64,000 nt of DNA, taken from contig NC_057316.1 in the NCBI RefSeq assembly GCF_000687475.1, positions 2,542,001-2,606,000 on the forward strand, in the 5' to 3' direction. Below the pieces are notes generated by a model that did not search any database, was not told the DNA's origin, and saw nothing but the letters and a program-made list of their open reading frames with translations. Every line of letters starts with the position of its first letter. Position 1 is the stretch's first letter. Positions 31,985 to 44,280 of this stretch are shown here, one piece after another. This DNA comes from Ustilaginoidea virens. Lineage: Eukaryota > Ascomycota > Sordariomycetes > Hypocreales > Clavicipitaceae. The translations under genes and the position numbers were made by a program.

Positions 31985-34900
31985 GCGCACTGCTCGAGAG
32001 GTCCGCTTGCACCCGACTTGCACCCGACTTGCTGCCGTCAGAGCGAATCGATAAAGGAGATTGTCCGGGTCGACGTAGCGGGCGGAGAGGTCACTGTCAC
32101 CAAGTGTCGTCAGCAAGGGCTTTCAACGGTGCTCGGAGGTTGTGACGGCGGCGGGGAGAAAAGGCGCGGCTACAAGTGTGCGGCCGGGACGCGAGAGTGC
32201 AGCTCCAGAGCGACCAGCCAGGCTCAACGAAGCACCAGGCTGTGGGCTTTTGCGCGTGTTCGGTGCGTTTGGTGTGACGAGACGGATAGCAGAAGGGTGT
32301 CGGGAGTCGGGGCAGGACACAATCGCCGCGTTGGAGCTTGAATCGGCGGCTTTGTCGGAGACACACGTTGTCCGGCTAAGCGCCACAAACGAGCGACCGG
32401 ACAAGACAGTGTGGAAAAAAAAAAAAAAAAAAGGGCCAAAGTAATAATATCAATAATAATGATAATAAGGGCGGGGGGATACAGCAGAGCAGGCGATGGT
32501 TAGCGAGGCGGAAAAAGGGGGGGGGGGGGGGGGGGGGAAGAATGATCTCAAAAGTGGGCAGGGCGCCTGAGGGGATAAAGATCAAAACGCCGGAATTGAA
32601 ATGCCAGACGTACGAGGTTGTACGAGGTTGTGGACAGAGAAAAACAAAAAAAACCCCCGGGGCCAGTCGAGGGTGGATTGGATGAGGAAGGGGAAAGCAA
32701 AAACGAAGCGGACGGTTAGGTGAGGCAGTCATTTACAAATGCTCTGGGCGGCCCTGCCCCTGGCGAATTTCCGTCGTGGCCATTCTTGTTTCCCAGAGCC
32801 GCGTGGATTTCTGGGAGAGGATTTTGGTCCTGCCCAGTAGCCAGGGCCCTCAGCCAACAGACGGAGACGTGGACGCAATTGGCCCGCAGATCAAGAGAGT
32901 CAAGAGACGAAGGAAGGCGATCAACTCCGCAAGGGCGGCAGGCAGGCAGGCAACTTAGGTAGCGGGGGATACGAAGATGCGAGCAACGTTGGTGATGGCT
33001 GGTGCGAAGGATCAGATCCGGCATATGGCCTAGGGGTCGGGATTGGCAGAGATACAGCAGCCACAACGAGGGAAAAAACAAACCCCCCCCCCCCCCCCCC
33101 GAAAAAAGAAACAGAAGAAAAAGGAAAGGAAAGCGGGAGAAGGGAGAAGGGAAAAAAAAAATTAAAAAAAAAATAAAAAAAAATATAAGGAAAAAGAGTA
33201 GAAAGAGAGGAAAAAAAAAAAGTAAGGGAAAAAAGAGGGCAAAGAGAAGAAGCGTCAGCAAAGACGAGCCGTGCGCTTGGGCTGCGACGAGCGGTGGGCG
33301 GGGCAAAGAGACAAGATTGGAGCCGCCGAGGGAGAAAAGAGACAACAAGGCTAACGAGCAACGAAGGAGTATGCTTCTGCAGGTGGGCGGGCAGAGCAGG
33401 CATCCGCCAGGGGGGGGAGACGGGGGAAGGGGAGGAACCGGGGGGAGGGACCGGGGGGAGGGATAGGAGCGCGACGTGGGCTGTACGACCCTTTGCAGCA
33501 ATGGCCTGAAGAGGATTTCTCATCAATACAGATACATGTATGTGTTCAAAAATATGTATCTACTCACGTAGCATTCCGTGGCGCTCTTGGAGTCATTCGC
33601 CGTCCATGGTCACAACCAGCGACGGCGCATTGTCTGTCTTCCGCGGCGAAGCTTGAGCCGTCGACTTAACTCCATGTCAAGTGGGGCGCAGTGGTGGGGC
33701 GCAGTGGTGGGGCAGCCCGGGTAGAGCCGTTTTTTCCCGTCGGCCCCCACCGGAGAAGGTTTTCCACCACCCGGGCCGCGGGGCGATCTGCAGCTGGTAC
33801 CGGGGTTAGGGGTTGATGCTGGCAGATCAATTGCATTGCGTGACAGGGTGCTGGCCCAATCGAAGCGCTGGCTTTCGAGACCCCCACCCTGTCGGTGGCT
33901 CGGACGTTTTGCTTGGCGTCGGCAAATCACAGAGCAACTCGGCAGTCTGTGCTCGGACATGGATGGATTTCGATATCGCGTCTGGGAGTACGGAGCAGAG
34001 GCCGGTGGTTCCATGGAGCTGTCAAGCGATTCTCCGCATGACCTAAATACCCTGCCTGGCTGTCGCTCGCTGCACTGCGGCCCACCATGGCCTGCCAGCA
34101 TATGGGCCTTGGTTTTTGTCCTCACACCCACCAGCAGCTTCCCAAGGCTTTACTTTACAGTCCACCCATGGCAAAGTAAATTGGCTCCCAAAGACACAGC
34201 GGTGACGGAAAGCTGCGGCTGGCGGCTCGAATCGCCTGGCACAGCAAAAAGCCTCGATATGATTTGCTCCTGTCCATCCTCTCATTTCAAACATGCAAAA
34301 GCGGGAAGCTGCATGCCTCGCCCCTCCTCCCCCCCTTCCCCCCCTCTGCCTCGGGCATTGCGGTGTTAGTCGCAGGAATGACAGATACGGAACCCGTTCC
34401 TCTCTGCAGTCTGCATCGTGATGCGCGAACCTTGGGTTCCAACCGAGGGGAGTTCGCAGCTCCCGAGAAAACCCGTGCCGCACCAAGGTACGGACTCCAC
34501 GGACATGAGAAGGTCTGATTTTTGCTTTTTGCATACATAGCACCGGCTCAAGTGAGCAACCCAAGAAGATAAACACGCACTGTGCACTGTGCGCTGGGCA
34601 CACGACACTCTGCAGACCGCCATTTACCGTCGCTCCATGTCTGTTAATCAAAGCAAGGCTGCAGCGTAGCACGTTGGGGCCAGTTTCGATCGGAGTTGGC
34701 ACGCCGTGTTTTGCAGCCTATCCAGCTGGAACGCTGTCGAGGCGTAAAGAATGAAGGATAGGATGCCAGGCGCGACAATCAACCTCGTTGTAGCCCATCC
34801 GCGCCTGGTCGAATGCACGTACATTTTTTGATTAGCGGTAGCTGTGGTCGGTAGTCGGCAGAATGGACCAGACCCGACACAATGTCTTGGGCCAGGCCCG

Positions 34901-37398
34901 GCTAAACGAGCGCCGAGCAGGGGGACGGGGCCCTAGAAAACGCTAAAGATGCTGAAATGATGAGCCCAGGCACGGCTGCCGCGCGGTCGCCGTCGCCGCG
35001 GCTCGGGGCGGCCAGTCGCTTATGTCTCTTCGGTCTGGGGCGGGACACGGAAGCAAATACGACGTAGGATTTCCCACCCCATCTAAACGCTGAGACCCAA
35101 GAGTCAAACCGCTTGCAGTCCTTTCAGGAGCCTTGATTAATTATGCATCAGCCATTCCCGTTGCGACGTGGGATGCGTCGGGATTGCCTTGGCATCGGCA
35201 CCGTCTTGGTTACAGCCTGCCAGGTCCACTGAGTCCAACATTGAATTGACTCGACGTCGGGCTGGTTCCAGCAGCCTGCCAGCCATGCAGCCCATGCATG
35301 CTGCAGCATTCAAGACCCGAGAGAGCCTCACCAGGACATCACACGCTGGGGCGATGCCGCAGTTGTACCGAAGCGTAGGCAGGCTGGCAACTGCTTTGTG
35401 CTCTTCTTGCACCGTTGTCGAAAGCTTTTCGGGGGAAAAGAGCAAAAAAAAGAAAAAAAAAAGGGAAAAAAAAAAAGAAAAAAAAAAAAGAAACAGATGC
35501 ATCGTGGTGAAGACAGTGATTAGACAGGGCGGGGCTATATATACATGCACGCAACTCCCAGCTAAATTGACCTGTGCGGGTATCCCTTTTGGGTTAGGTT
35601 AGGGGGAATTCTCCGGGATATGGCGGGATCGGAGAATCGGAACTGCAGGCAGGCATGGCATGGCGTGTCACGAATCGAGCAAGCCGGCTTGGCAAGGACG
35701 TCGGCGGCGACTTCCTCAGCCGTGTGCTGGGCGCTGGGTGCTGTGTGTTGCGGTTGCCGTTTCAGTTGCGGTTGCGGTTGCGGTTGCGGTTGCCCTGATT
35801 CAATATCCCAAGTGCGACTCCAGACTCGCTCCAGAGTCCAGACCAACCAGACCCTATAATGCAATGGGCTCCGTCCTCGCCTTCTTGCCGATGCACTTTC
35901 TGTTCATCCTAGTTCCACTTACTCCGTGCTTCTCGACCGCGGAAAGGGACTGCTACTTGCCCAACAGCATTGCGCACGAAGAGGACAGGTGCCAAGTCCA
36001 GTCGCCCGACGCGAAAAGAGACGAAACGGGCCCCAGGAGCTCTCGCATCTCGGCTTGTTTGCTTCAACAATAAGTTTGCGTGTGCAGACCGTGCCGTCGC
36101 CATCGTTATCACCGTCACCATCACCATCACCTCCACCACCACCACCATCATCATCATCATCAGCGGCAGCAGCAGCAGCATCATCACTTTCCCCCATGTC
36201 TTGATCTTCACCACCCTTTTTTCTTTCCCTCCGTTTTCACCATGTTTTCGGCCCCCCTCCCTTTCCCTTCGTGCCTTCTTCAGCTCGAGGCTGCTCCAAC
36301 AGCCAAAACAGTGGGTCACGAACGCACGGCGGCCTGGTTCCGCTCTGATCTCTAATGAATCGCTCTGATAAGTCTGCTTGCTCCACTCTGGCCTAGGCTT
36401 TACGAGATCTGACAGAAACCCAACCCCCCCCCCCCTCCCCACCCCACCCTCTGTCGACCTGGTGAGCTGGTGGACCAACTTTCCTTTCCGAATACCCAAT
36501 CCTGCCTGACCCATCCTCCACGCCTCTCAGTCTTCATCCCCTGTCTGCCGCTACCGTCTAGCTTCAAGCTAATCGCACAACGCGGCGAGGCTGGAGGCGA
36601 GGGGGTGGTTGAAACCGACCTTCTTCATTGCTTGCCTCCCCATGGGTCATTGCCATCCATCAACCCCGATCCCGTTTCTACGTCGGTATACTCCGAGAGT
36701 CTGCACCCCTTAGATCTGTCCCGGCTCGTCAACCCTACTCCGCTCCACCGCCATTCTGTTCGACTACCTCTTTTTGAATCGACGACTGCTGAGCTGAGTC
36801 CTGACGCTGCCGAGAGTTGATGTGGAGCACCCACCCCCTGGCAAACCGCCGGTTATTGGGTCGCCCCGTGTTGCAAAGCTGCGCCTCAGGAGTTCAGAGT
36901 CCAGAATACCCACCACCCTGAGCCTGGTCCTAGACGGGCCGACGCAGTGTACCAGTGCGCTATACCTGGTGGCAGCTATTCCTTTTGGCTGTTGTCAACA
37001 TCGCACAAGACGACGAGTCACGAATGCAGGTAAGCGAAGCACACCAAGGCCCCCAAGCAGGATGCCCGTCACCTCCGAGGTTCAAGCCTGCGCCAGAGAG
37101 CCATGGAAGTATGTATTTACTCCGTCCAGCCAAGTGGCTGTCGACTGGTGCATCGACAGCCTCACCCACACTAACCGCGGCATTCTAGGCTTCCTCCGTC
37201 CTCCATATGCAGCAGGAACCCGATCCCTCGCGGTTCGTAGCTGCATACAGCATCCGATCACATCTCACGCCTCGGACACGGCAATCCTTTTGAGGAATCC
37301 GACGTCTTTCGCTTTCCATTGGGCCACCCAGCCCCCTTGTGTGTTGATAACTTGATGTTGGCAAGTCTTATTAAACCAGCTGTCATCCACGGCCCTTC
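31985..37398. other. intergenic, no supported gene
   Basis: About 5.4 kb. The left end is the promoter side of the zinc-finger gene. Low-complexity DNA dominates: an A run at 32416-32432, G runs at 32518-32537, C run at 33087-33100, purine-rich runs at 33100-33240 and 35440-35492, a GGTTGC array (about 35750-35794), CAC/CAT triplets (36105-36182) and C runs at 36424-36435. Open frames across these repeats are compositional. A GTAAGC donor-like site at 37030 might belong to a leader intron of the downstream gene, but I cannot fix an acceptor. Confidence 0.45.
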
Positions 37399-40300
37399 AT
37401 GGAAAGTTCCGTGCAACAACATCATCGACCCGCAAAACGCATCAAGATGCTTTCCTTGCCCGAACTTCAAGCGCGACAGCTCCACCCTCATGAGAATTCC
37501 AAGCTGTATTTTACGAGTCGGGAGCAACGCCCGCCGCTGCCTGAGAATCTCGACTTGCCCAATGACCAACCCGTGCTGTCGTCAATATCGCACAAACGTC
37601 TGTACTCGTCATTTGCTCATGCTTCTTATGCCTAACGTCCCCAGATAGCCAGATCGGCACTTGTCGACTCGGCCCAGCAACTCACCAACGGCATGCCCTG
37701 GCCGGACGTCGCCATAGCGTTTAACCCACGCCGGGCAACGCTGACACCCCGCTCAGTCGAGGACACAAGAGACAACCTTGAAGCGAATACCATTTCTGCC
37801 ACTCAGCCAGGGGCAATGCTACCTGCCCCCGGCATGTCCTCCATACCGGTATCTATGCCACCAGGTAAGAGTCAAAACTTCAATGCTCCCCGGCGTCGTT
37901 CTCGTTACTACTGTTTAAAAAACGAATCCGTGCATAAATGGGCCAAGCGGCCCAAGATGAGCCTACAGAAGGCACCTCTTGACGTCAAAAACCAAAGCAC
38001 GGCGACTCGGGTATTCTGTGTATTCTTTTAAAGTCATTCATTACAACCCCGACTCTTAACCCCTGACGCATCCACCCCCCCCACACCGGTGAGCAATCTT
38101 TGGAGCCCTAGAATGACAATGCAGCTCGACCCTCATATCTCTCATCCGTTTCTGCTGGCTTGGCAGTTTAACCGAGACGGAGATTGTATATGATGGCATG
38201 ATCTGGCTGGTTTGGTACGAGGCACTGAAATCGATGGCTTTCGCTCCCGTATCCGCGAATCCGCGCGCTTTAATTTTCTCATTTCTCTCTCTCTTTCTTT
38301 TCATTTTTGTCCCTTTTTTTCTTATAAAGAAAAAAAAAAAGAAAAGAAAAAAGAAACCGTGCTTCAGTATAGCCATGACCTAATAATGTTTTCTAGTTTT
38401 ATCAAACGCCCCACCATCCGACTTGGCCTCCACCAGCAACCCATTTGATGATCAGTACTCGCCCATACCCATGCCGCCACATCTGGTCGATTTGAACGCA
38501 GTCTTCATGCCGACGCTACCAATACCCCCAGCTACGGAACCCATCATTACCAGTCCTCTACTGTCTGGGACAACAGAAGCTGATGAGTTTCACCAAAGCG
38601 CACCAAGCACGTCAAGCTCCGGCAGTTGTGTTATCCATAGTCCCTTCCGTGACTGCATCGGCACTTTTGGAACACAAAATTCTCAGTTTTTCAGTCGCCC
38701 TCAAGACGGTAAAGTCAACAGCTACGTAAAATTCTCATGGCCAAAAGAGAGTCCTGCGAGACAGCGCTCGATCGCTTACACCTCTCCGGCATCCGATGAT
38801 TCTGGTGTCATAGAGCTGGAGGATGTCAGTGAGACTGCGGAAGAGTGTGCTTCTCAATCCTCGTCTGTGACCGTCATCTGCCCACCAACTCCAAACGCTA
38901 ACAGAGAAGCCACAATGATATGGGCACTTGATGTCGCAGCCCCTCCGGGCCATACTGGGGCCGGAATATACTCCTATTCCGCTGCGCCGTGCATTGCGTC
39001 ACCACCCATCCTAACCAATAAATCAATGAAAGTGGCTAATATGGGTGCCCCGAGATTGATACCGTCTCAGTACGGCTACGAAGCGAAGATGGATGTTACC
39101 GACAGGCGATTTTGGATGTTCTGTATGTGCCTTGGACTCGACATTACCACCACTACTCGAGCATCAAATTCTCTCACCTGTGCATATCTTTAGAAGGATC
39201 TGACCACTCTGACTATTTTTTTTATATAGATATTCGGAATTGGTGCCCTGGTCGCAGCGTGCTAGAAGGCACAAACCTCTGGCTGAAAGACTTTGCTCAA
39301 ATGCACAAGAGCGTTGGAGTCCGCGCCGCGATTCAAAGCCTGGCTGGCATTTACATATACGATTACCAACCACTGGATTCCATCCGAAGCAGAGTAAATG
39401 AAAGATTTAGTCAAGCCGAAGAACGACTCACTGCCTTGCTCAACGACCCCAAGACATATCGAGATGAGGCTCAAGCCAATGAGCTCATAAGCATTGCTGT
39501 CATTCTCTCTATGCAAGATGTAAAACAAGCCCTGCCCACAATACTGTGAAATTTATTTATTTTTTCCCTTCAATTTCTTTCCTTCAAAGGTTGCTGATAC
39601 TTTGCACAGATTGTCTTGACAGAGCGGCGGCTAAAGAATCCTCACACACCTCGATGGCTGCAGGGCTTTCGCCGAGGGGAGCAATTCTTACAAGCAACAG
39701 ACCATGGATCACGGTTTTGGAGAAGCTCAAATATTCAAACTTCCTCGTTACGCATTTCTCAATCTGTCATCGTGGGCCGTGCCATCATTTTAGCTCAGCC
39801 TATGGCTTTGCTGCCTCCGCCGAACGAATTTGACGCAGAAAAGGAGGCGTCACGCTTCGGCTGGCTTTTATATGGCACTGAAAGAGACATGTATCAAATA
39901 CACGGTGGGTGTGGATTTTCCAAAAAGCTGCTTCATATCCTCAGTCAGGTCACCTACTGCGCAGCTCGCCTGCAGCAGGAAGCGGAAAGCCCCATCGTGC
40001 CCATGACTGCGCAGTATGTCTACGCAGAACTTGATAGAATGAGACAGTGGAGCCCCGAATCCAAAGACTGGGAATCAGCTAAAGCTTCCCCTCTGGTCAT
40101 TGAATGGGTCCGCATGCAGCCCCCAGATTATGTCATTGTTGACAATCCCACAATGACAGACGTGACTGCAGAGGCATGGCGAATTACCGCCATCCTCTAT
40201 CTCCTGTGTCGAGTGTTCAGGCAAGTCGCAAAATTTCGGGTGTTGCCAGGTTGCCACAAGTCCATGCCTGTTCCTAACGCCTCATGATCTCTTAGGCTAC

Positions 40301-40782
40301 CTCGGAACCATCCGGAAGTCATTTCCCAGTTGGATGATTTGTCAAGGTGTATCATCATCATGCCGACATCGGGGATGCAGTTCACTGCGCAGGCTCCCCT
40401 GTTCCCCGTGTTTTTGCTGGGGGTTTTAGCCACCTTGCCAGAGCACAAAGCTGTATCGAGCACATGGTTCAACGAAGTCCTACAAGCCCCAGTCAGAAGT
40501 GTACGTTTTAAAAAGCAACCAGCCGCCCTTTATAAAGCCGCCGAACAGTTTTACTTGGCGGCTGAGCTATTTAATCCTGACTAACGACCAACTATTGACC
40601 AGAGTGTGCCTCCATTGCATGATGCACTACAACACATCTGCAGTTGGATTGATGAAGTGATTCCTCTACCATCGCCGTCAATTCTAGACCCGCTGGAACC
40701 AATCCATCATCGTCCACAGTGGTGGGAGACATTAGTCACCACAATTCACGAGCAAGAGCAAGAGGTGCTCTGTCTCACATGA
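37399..40782 (+). CDS. fungal-specific transcription-factor-domain protein (PF11951-like)
   Basis: Seven exons are proposed: 37399-37601, 37653-37864, 38397-39122, 39230-39519, 39610-40220, 40296-40500 and 40603-40782, for 808 residues. From exon 3 on, all junctions keep frame and join conserved text. Examples are RRFWMF|YIRNWCPGRSV, ILSMQD|IVLTERRLKNP, CRVF|RLPRNHPEV and QAPVRS|SVPPLHDAL; the protein ends EVLCLT. These segments, with LWLKDFAQMHK and AIQSLAGIYIYDYQP, are characteristic of the fungal-specific transcription factor domain found in many Zn2Cys6 regulators. The N-terminal half is Ser/Pro-rich. I find no Zn2Cys6 cysteine cluster in the modelled exons or in frame upstream, so DNA binding is not shown. 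Intron 5 (40221-40295) has a GC donor. Intron 2 is long (532 nt). The exon 1-2 junction is the weakest point: GTACTC to CAG is chosen because it keeps frame and gives a good branch-to-acceptor distance. Confidence 0.8.
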
Positions 40783-40988
40783 GGGAACAACAGCAAGGGC
40801 CAATTAATGAAGTCATTGTCAAGGACTCTCTATCTTCTTCATCGGCACTCTTCGAGACCTTCTTTCAATGCTCTTCCCCCGGATGACTCTGACAGCAAAC
40901 AATGTGTATGATACTACATCCGTCTTGGTGCCACCCCCCCTTAAGAAGGACAGACTCATATGCCCCCAAGCAAGCAACCGCTCTGCTT
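40783..40988. other. short convergent intergenic region
   Basis: Only 206 bases separate the stop codons of the transcription-factor-domain gene (+) and the methyltransferase gene (-), so the 3' UTRs probably overlap. I see no separate feature. Confidence 0.6.
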
Positions 40989-42252
40989 TTACGATATATC
41001 GGACACGCCACTATCTTCATCTTCGAGATACTTTGCGTCTTGAAGTTTGATCAAGTATTGGCCTTGCAAACAAACACATTAATACCCCGGCAACGAGGGA
41101 CGAAAGAGCGTTGGCGAAGTTGGCTCCGTGGAACTTACGAAATTCAGAGCCGTCTTTCCAAACGTCCGACACGATTAGTCCTGCTTCATAACACATGCGC
41201 CGTACGCTTAATTCACCGTACTTGTGTGAATCGAACCAATCAAACTCCTCGCCCGTCTTGATAACCCTGTCCAACATGTCACACCTGATGTCATTTTTGG
41301 CTCGGAGAAATATTCGGTGTCGGGTCGTCGGGCTCCTCTCGAGCGCACAGCAAAATTCCCAGTCTTCTTCTTGGAACAATGGCTGACCTAGCAAATCGTT
41401 GGCATGCCTGAAACCATTGAGAAAGAAATCTCGGAGGAGATCTTTCCTCAAATGGTAAGCTTGCTCTATCTTGTGCTCGTAATCCTGAGCCAAATGGGCA
41501 TCCATGCCGACGAGGAGCAAATCACTTGGTCGCATAACAGCCCCCCATTCTTGCAAGCGATTAACGGCCGGAGCCCAGTCATCGTTACAAAGGACGGACC
41601 CCAGGGACAAGAATAGCCGAGGCTCCGGCACCCATCTGTCGACAAAGGCTTGCCCATCCTCAAAGGTTCCCCAGATGCCTGCGCAGGTAACGTTTGCCTC
41701 GGGCTTTGAATGTCGTTTGGCAAGATAGCTTACACTGCGCTTCAGCGAATCCTCAGAGATGTCTAGGGCAAAGTATGTGGCCGGGACTTTTGCCTTTTCG
41801 AACGCAGCAAGGAGATGCTCGACCTTTCTTGTGTCACTTGTATTTCCGACGTTTCTGTTTAGTACTGACGGCTTTGCTCTTTGCATGCATCGTGTTTTTC
41901 GTTTTCGACGACACTTTGCAGCATATGTGTGGTTCAGATGGACTTACCCTGCGCCTATATCAATTATGGTCACGCCAGGCTTCACTCGGCGCGCGATGGT
42001 TTCTCCAAACTTATCCAGCAACTTGATCTCATCATGGGTTTGGTAATACTGTGGCGTGGAGATGATTTTGTTCCAGATTGGCAATCCTGCATCATCGTAC
42101 AGCAGCTCGTCTGGCAAGGTCGGCTTTTTTTTCTCGTCGTACGGCGTTTGGAGTATGCTGAGAAGACGCTCGGCAAGACGAACTTGCTCAGAACCGTCAC
42201 CGATATCCATGACACGGCCATGAATCAATGCCTTGCGAGCCGAGGATGCCAT
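40989..42252 (-). CDS. EgtD/EasF-type SAM-dependent N-methyltransferase
   Basis: Three exons (41948-42252, 41139-41854, 40989-41038) give 356 residues. The introns of 93 and 100 nt have GTAAGT donors and both keep frame. The fold is that of the histidine-specific methyltransferase family (Methyltransf_33), which includes EgtD (histidine betaine in ergothioneine synthesis) and the ergot-alkaloid enzyme EasF/FgaMT. Seen in the sequence: an N-terminal LPDELLYDDAGLPIWNKI segment; YYQTHDEIKLL (typical start of the SAM domain); the SAM loop I97DIGAGN103, interrupted by intron 1; VPATYFALDIS; RLFLSLGSVLCNDDW; and LLVGMDAHL. Family length is about 330-360 residues, so this one is complete. There is no sulfoxide synthase domain as in Egt1 and no prenyltransferase nearby, so neither ergothioneine nor ergot alkaloid synthesis can be assigned. 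The short last exon is the least certain part. Expected cytosolic. Confidence 0.8.
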
Positions 42253-44280
42253 TCTGTCTGAATACGAAGAAGGGACTCGGATGGTACGCAGCCGGTCCAG
42301 ACGCGAAGCAAAATGTCTTGAACGACGGGACAGAGGAAATGTACGGCGACGGCGGCCCCGAGGGGAACACGGCAGTAATGTACGGGAATTCTTTCGATCA
42401 GATGACGCAAACTTGGAGACGAATCCTTTGGGCCGGGCCGGTGGGCAGACGAGGTTTCGTGTTTGGTTTGCAAAAAAGCGGTCCGGTTCGCTAGGATACC
42501 GAGAGCACGATTACGACGCAGCTAAGAATGCGCCCTGGTTGAAGAAAAGTCGAAACGAGCGGCAAGATCCTGGCAGGCTGGGTAGCTTGTTTTCCTCGAG
42601 ACGGTAGAGAGAGTGGAACGTGATGGCTTTACAAGCGCGCAAGAGACGGGAAAAAAACTGACGCTGAGAAGGGTAATTGAACAGCATATTGGATTGATCA
42701 GTGCGCATATGAGAAAGCGGCGTTGATGCAGTTACCAAGGATAAGGAAGGGAACCATGACCCTCATACGATACAGGACCTTGCATTACACGGGCAGAACG
42801 AAGGACAGACTCAAAGGAAAAAGATAAAATGGACAAGAAAGTGATTTACAGCACAAGTTTGAACACGGGAGGGAACTACCTTGACAGCTTAATGAGAAGT
42901 GGAGAGACTGTGTGGACTGTGCCATGTTTGGTCTGCTACCTGGCTATGCGAGCCTCTGCTGGGTTCTTTGCCGTCTATTTTTTTTTTCCCCCTCGTTTCC
43001 TTTCTTCCCTTCTTCCTTTCTTTCTATCTTTATTTTCCTGTTCACCTTGCTGTGCTGGTAGGCCATGATTTAATTTTGTGCCAAGGTAGAGCATGCTACC
43101 CCTCAGGACGCAGGGGAAGACTTGCTTGGTGGCTGTCGACGAGGTTCTAGGCAAAGGCAAAGGAGGCAGACTGCAAGCCCCAGGATGATGAATGATCTAG
43201 TTGAGGTTGCCTCGAGAAGCTTCATGCTCACCCTTGCATGGATGCAGCAGCAACTTGTGCTTGCTTCTCCTTGCCCCAGAGAGGGAAGACGCAAAGACCG
43301 ACCAGGACCAGGACCGACGAACCCACGACCACGGGCCCACTGGGGAGGAGGTTTTGCCGGCAGGCACGAGGGCTGCGTGTGGCCTTGTTTCCTTGATGCG
43401 GTTCTTCGGGTGGAGGGCCGCGTGCAGACTTGCAGGCTGCGGGCTGCGGGCTGCGGGTTGCAGGCTGCAGGCTGCAGGACTCGAGGACCGCAGATAGCCA
43501 GAGATCCCAAAGGAATTACGGAGTAGAGGACCCAGAGACACAAGCTGGGAAAGGTAAGCGCTATGAGCTGCCGACTCGGAGCAAGTAAGCCAGGGTTGCA
43601 CCAGGCTCCAGAGCCCAGACAATGGAGTGCGGCTTCGGATGTTCATTTCGAGACGGCAAGGGAGGGCCAGCTTGTGGGGAGGGCTGAGTTGCAGGCCAGG
43701 GGGGGGGGGGGGGGGGGGGGGGATCAGGATGGCTGAACGCCGGGCAGGTCACACGGCGACCAGGTGGCGAGGACGGCTCGGATCTGGCGGTTTTTTTGAC
43801 TGCGGCCGCTGCAGCTTGCGACTGTCTGATTTCCCAGGCAGCGCCTACAAGAAGCACCTACAAGAAGCACCTCCAAGACGCATCTCCAAGACGGCAACCG
43901 ACGGAGTACAGCCTACCTGCCTACCTAGGGCGGCGTGTCACCGGTCGCGACACACCTGGAGCGGGTCGGCCCGAGCCGTCTAGTGGGTGGCGATCCTGTT
44001 CAAGACGGAGAACCGTGTACGGAGTACTGCTACGGAGTATGCTTTACGTCTCTCGTCTCTGTGCCAGGTCGTACCAGATCCGTGTCGAGTTCAGGTACCG
44101 AAGTACCAGGTATGCAGTTACCGTCGGCATCGCGTCGTTTCATTGGGCCCCGACGACGACGGGTGGGTCCCGGACCAGGCTCCGCGCTCCGCGGCCTCCC
44201 AAGGCGAGCAACAAAGTGGGACAACGTCTCAAGAGAAGTCGGGCCAAAAGTCTAATTAATCAACGGGGGATTTGAGACGT
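42253..44280. other. intergenic, edge of the GC-rich region
   Basis: Promoter side of the methyltransferase, then low-complexity DNA: T runs (42978-42990), a GCTGCGGGCT repeat (43436-43475), a 24-G run (43699-43722), an ACAAGAAGCACCT repeat (43846-43870) and TACGGAGTA motifs (44018-44042). No coding domain is recognised. Confidence 0.5.
43699..43722 (+). repeat. poly(G) tract
   Basis: An uninterrupted run of about 24 G bases in an intergenic region close to the isochore boundary. The exact length may be affected by sequencing. Confidence 0.85.

Noticed and set aside
32716..33501. 261-codon minus-strand open frame, Leu/Phe-rich, membrane-like
   Set aside because: The hydrophobic run comes from purine homopolymers on the plus strand; neighbouring frames are equally open.
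36080..36204. Possible histidine-rich protein
   Set aside because: CAC/CAT triplet repeat with all frames open; no gene context.
1..44280. tRNA or rRNA genes
   Set aside because: I scanned by eye for tRNA box B-like GGTTCGA sequences and cloverleaf context and found none convincing; a covariance-model search would be decisive.
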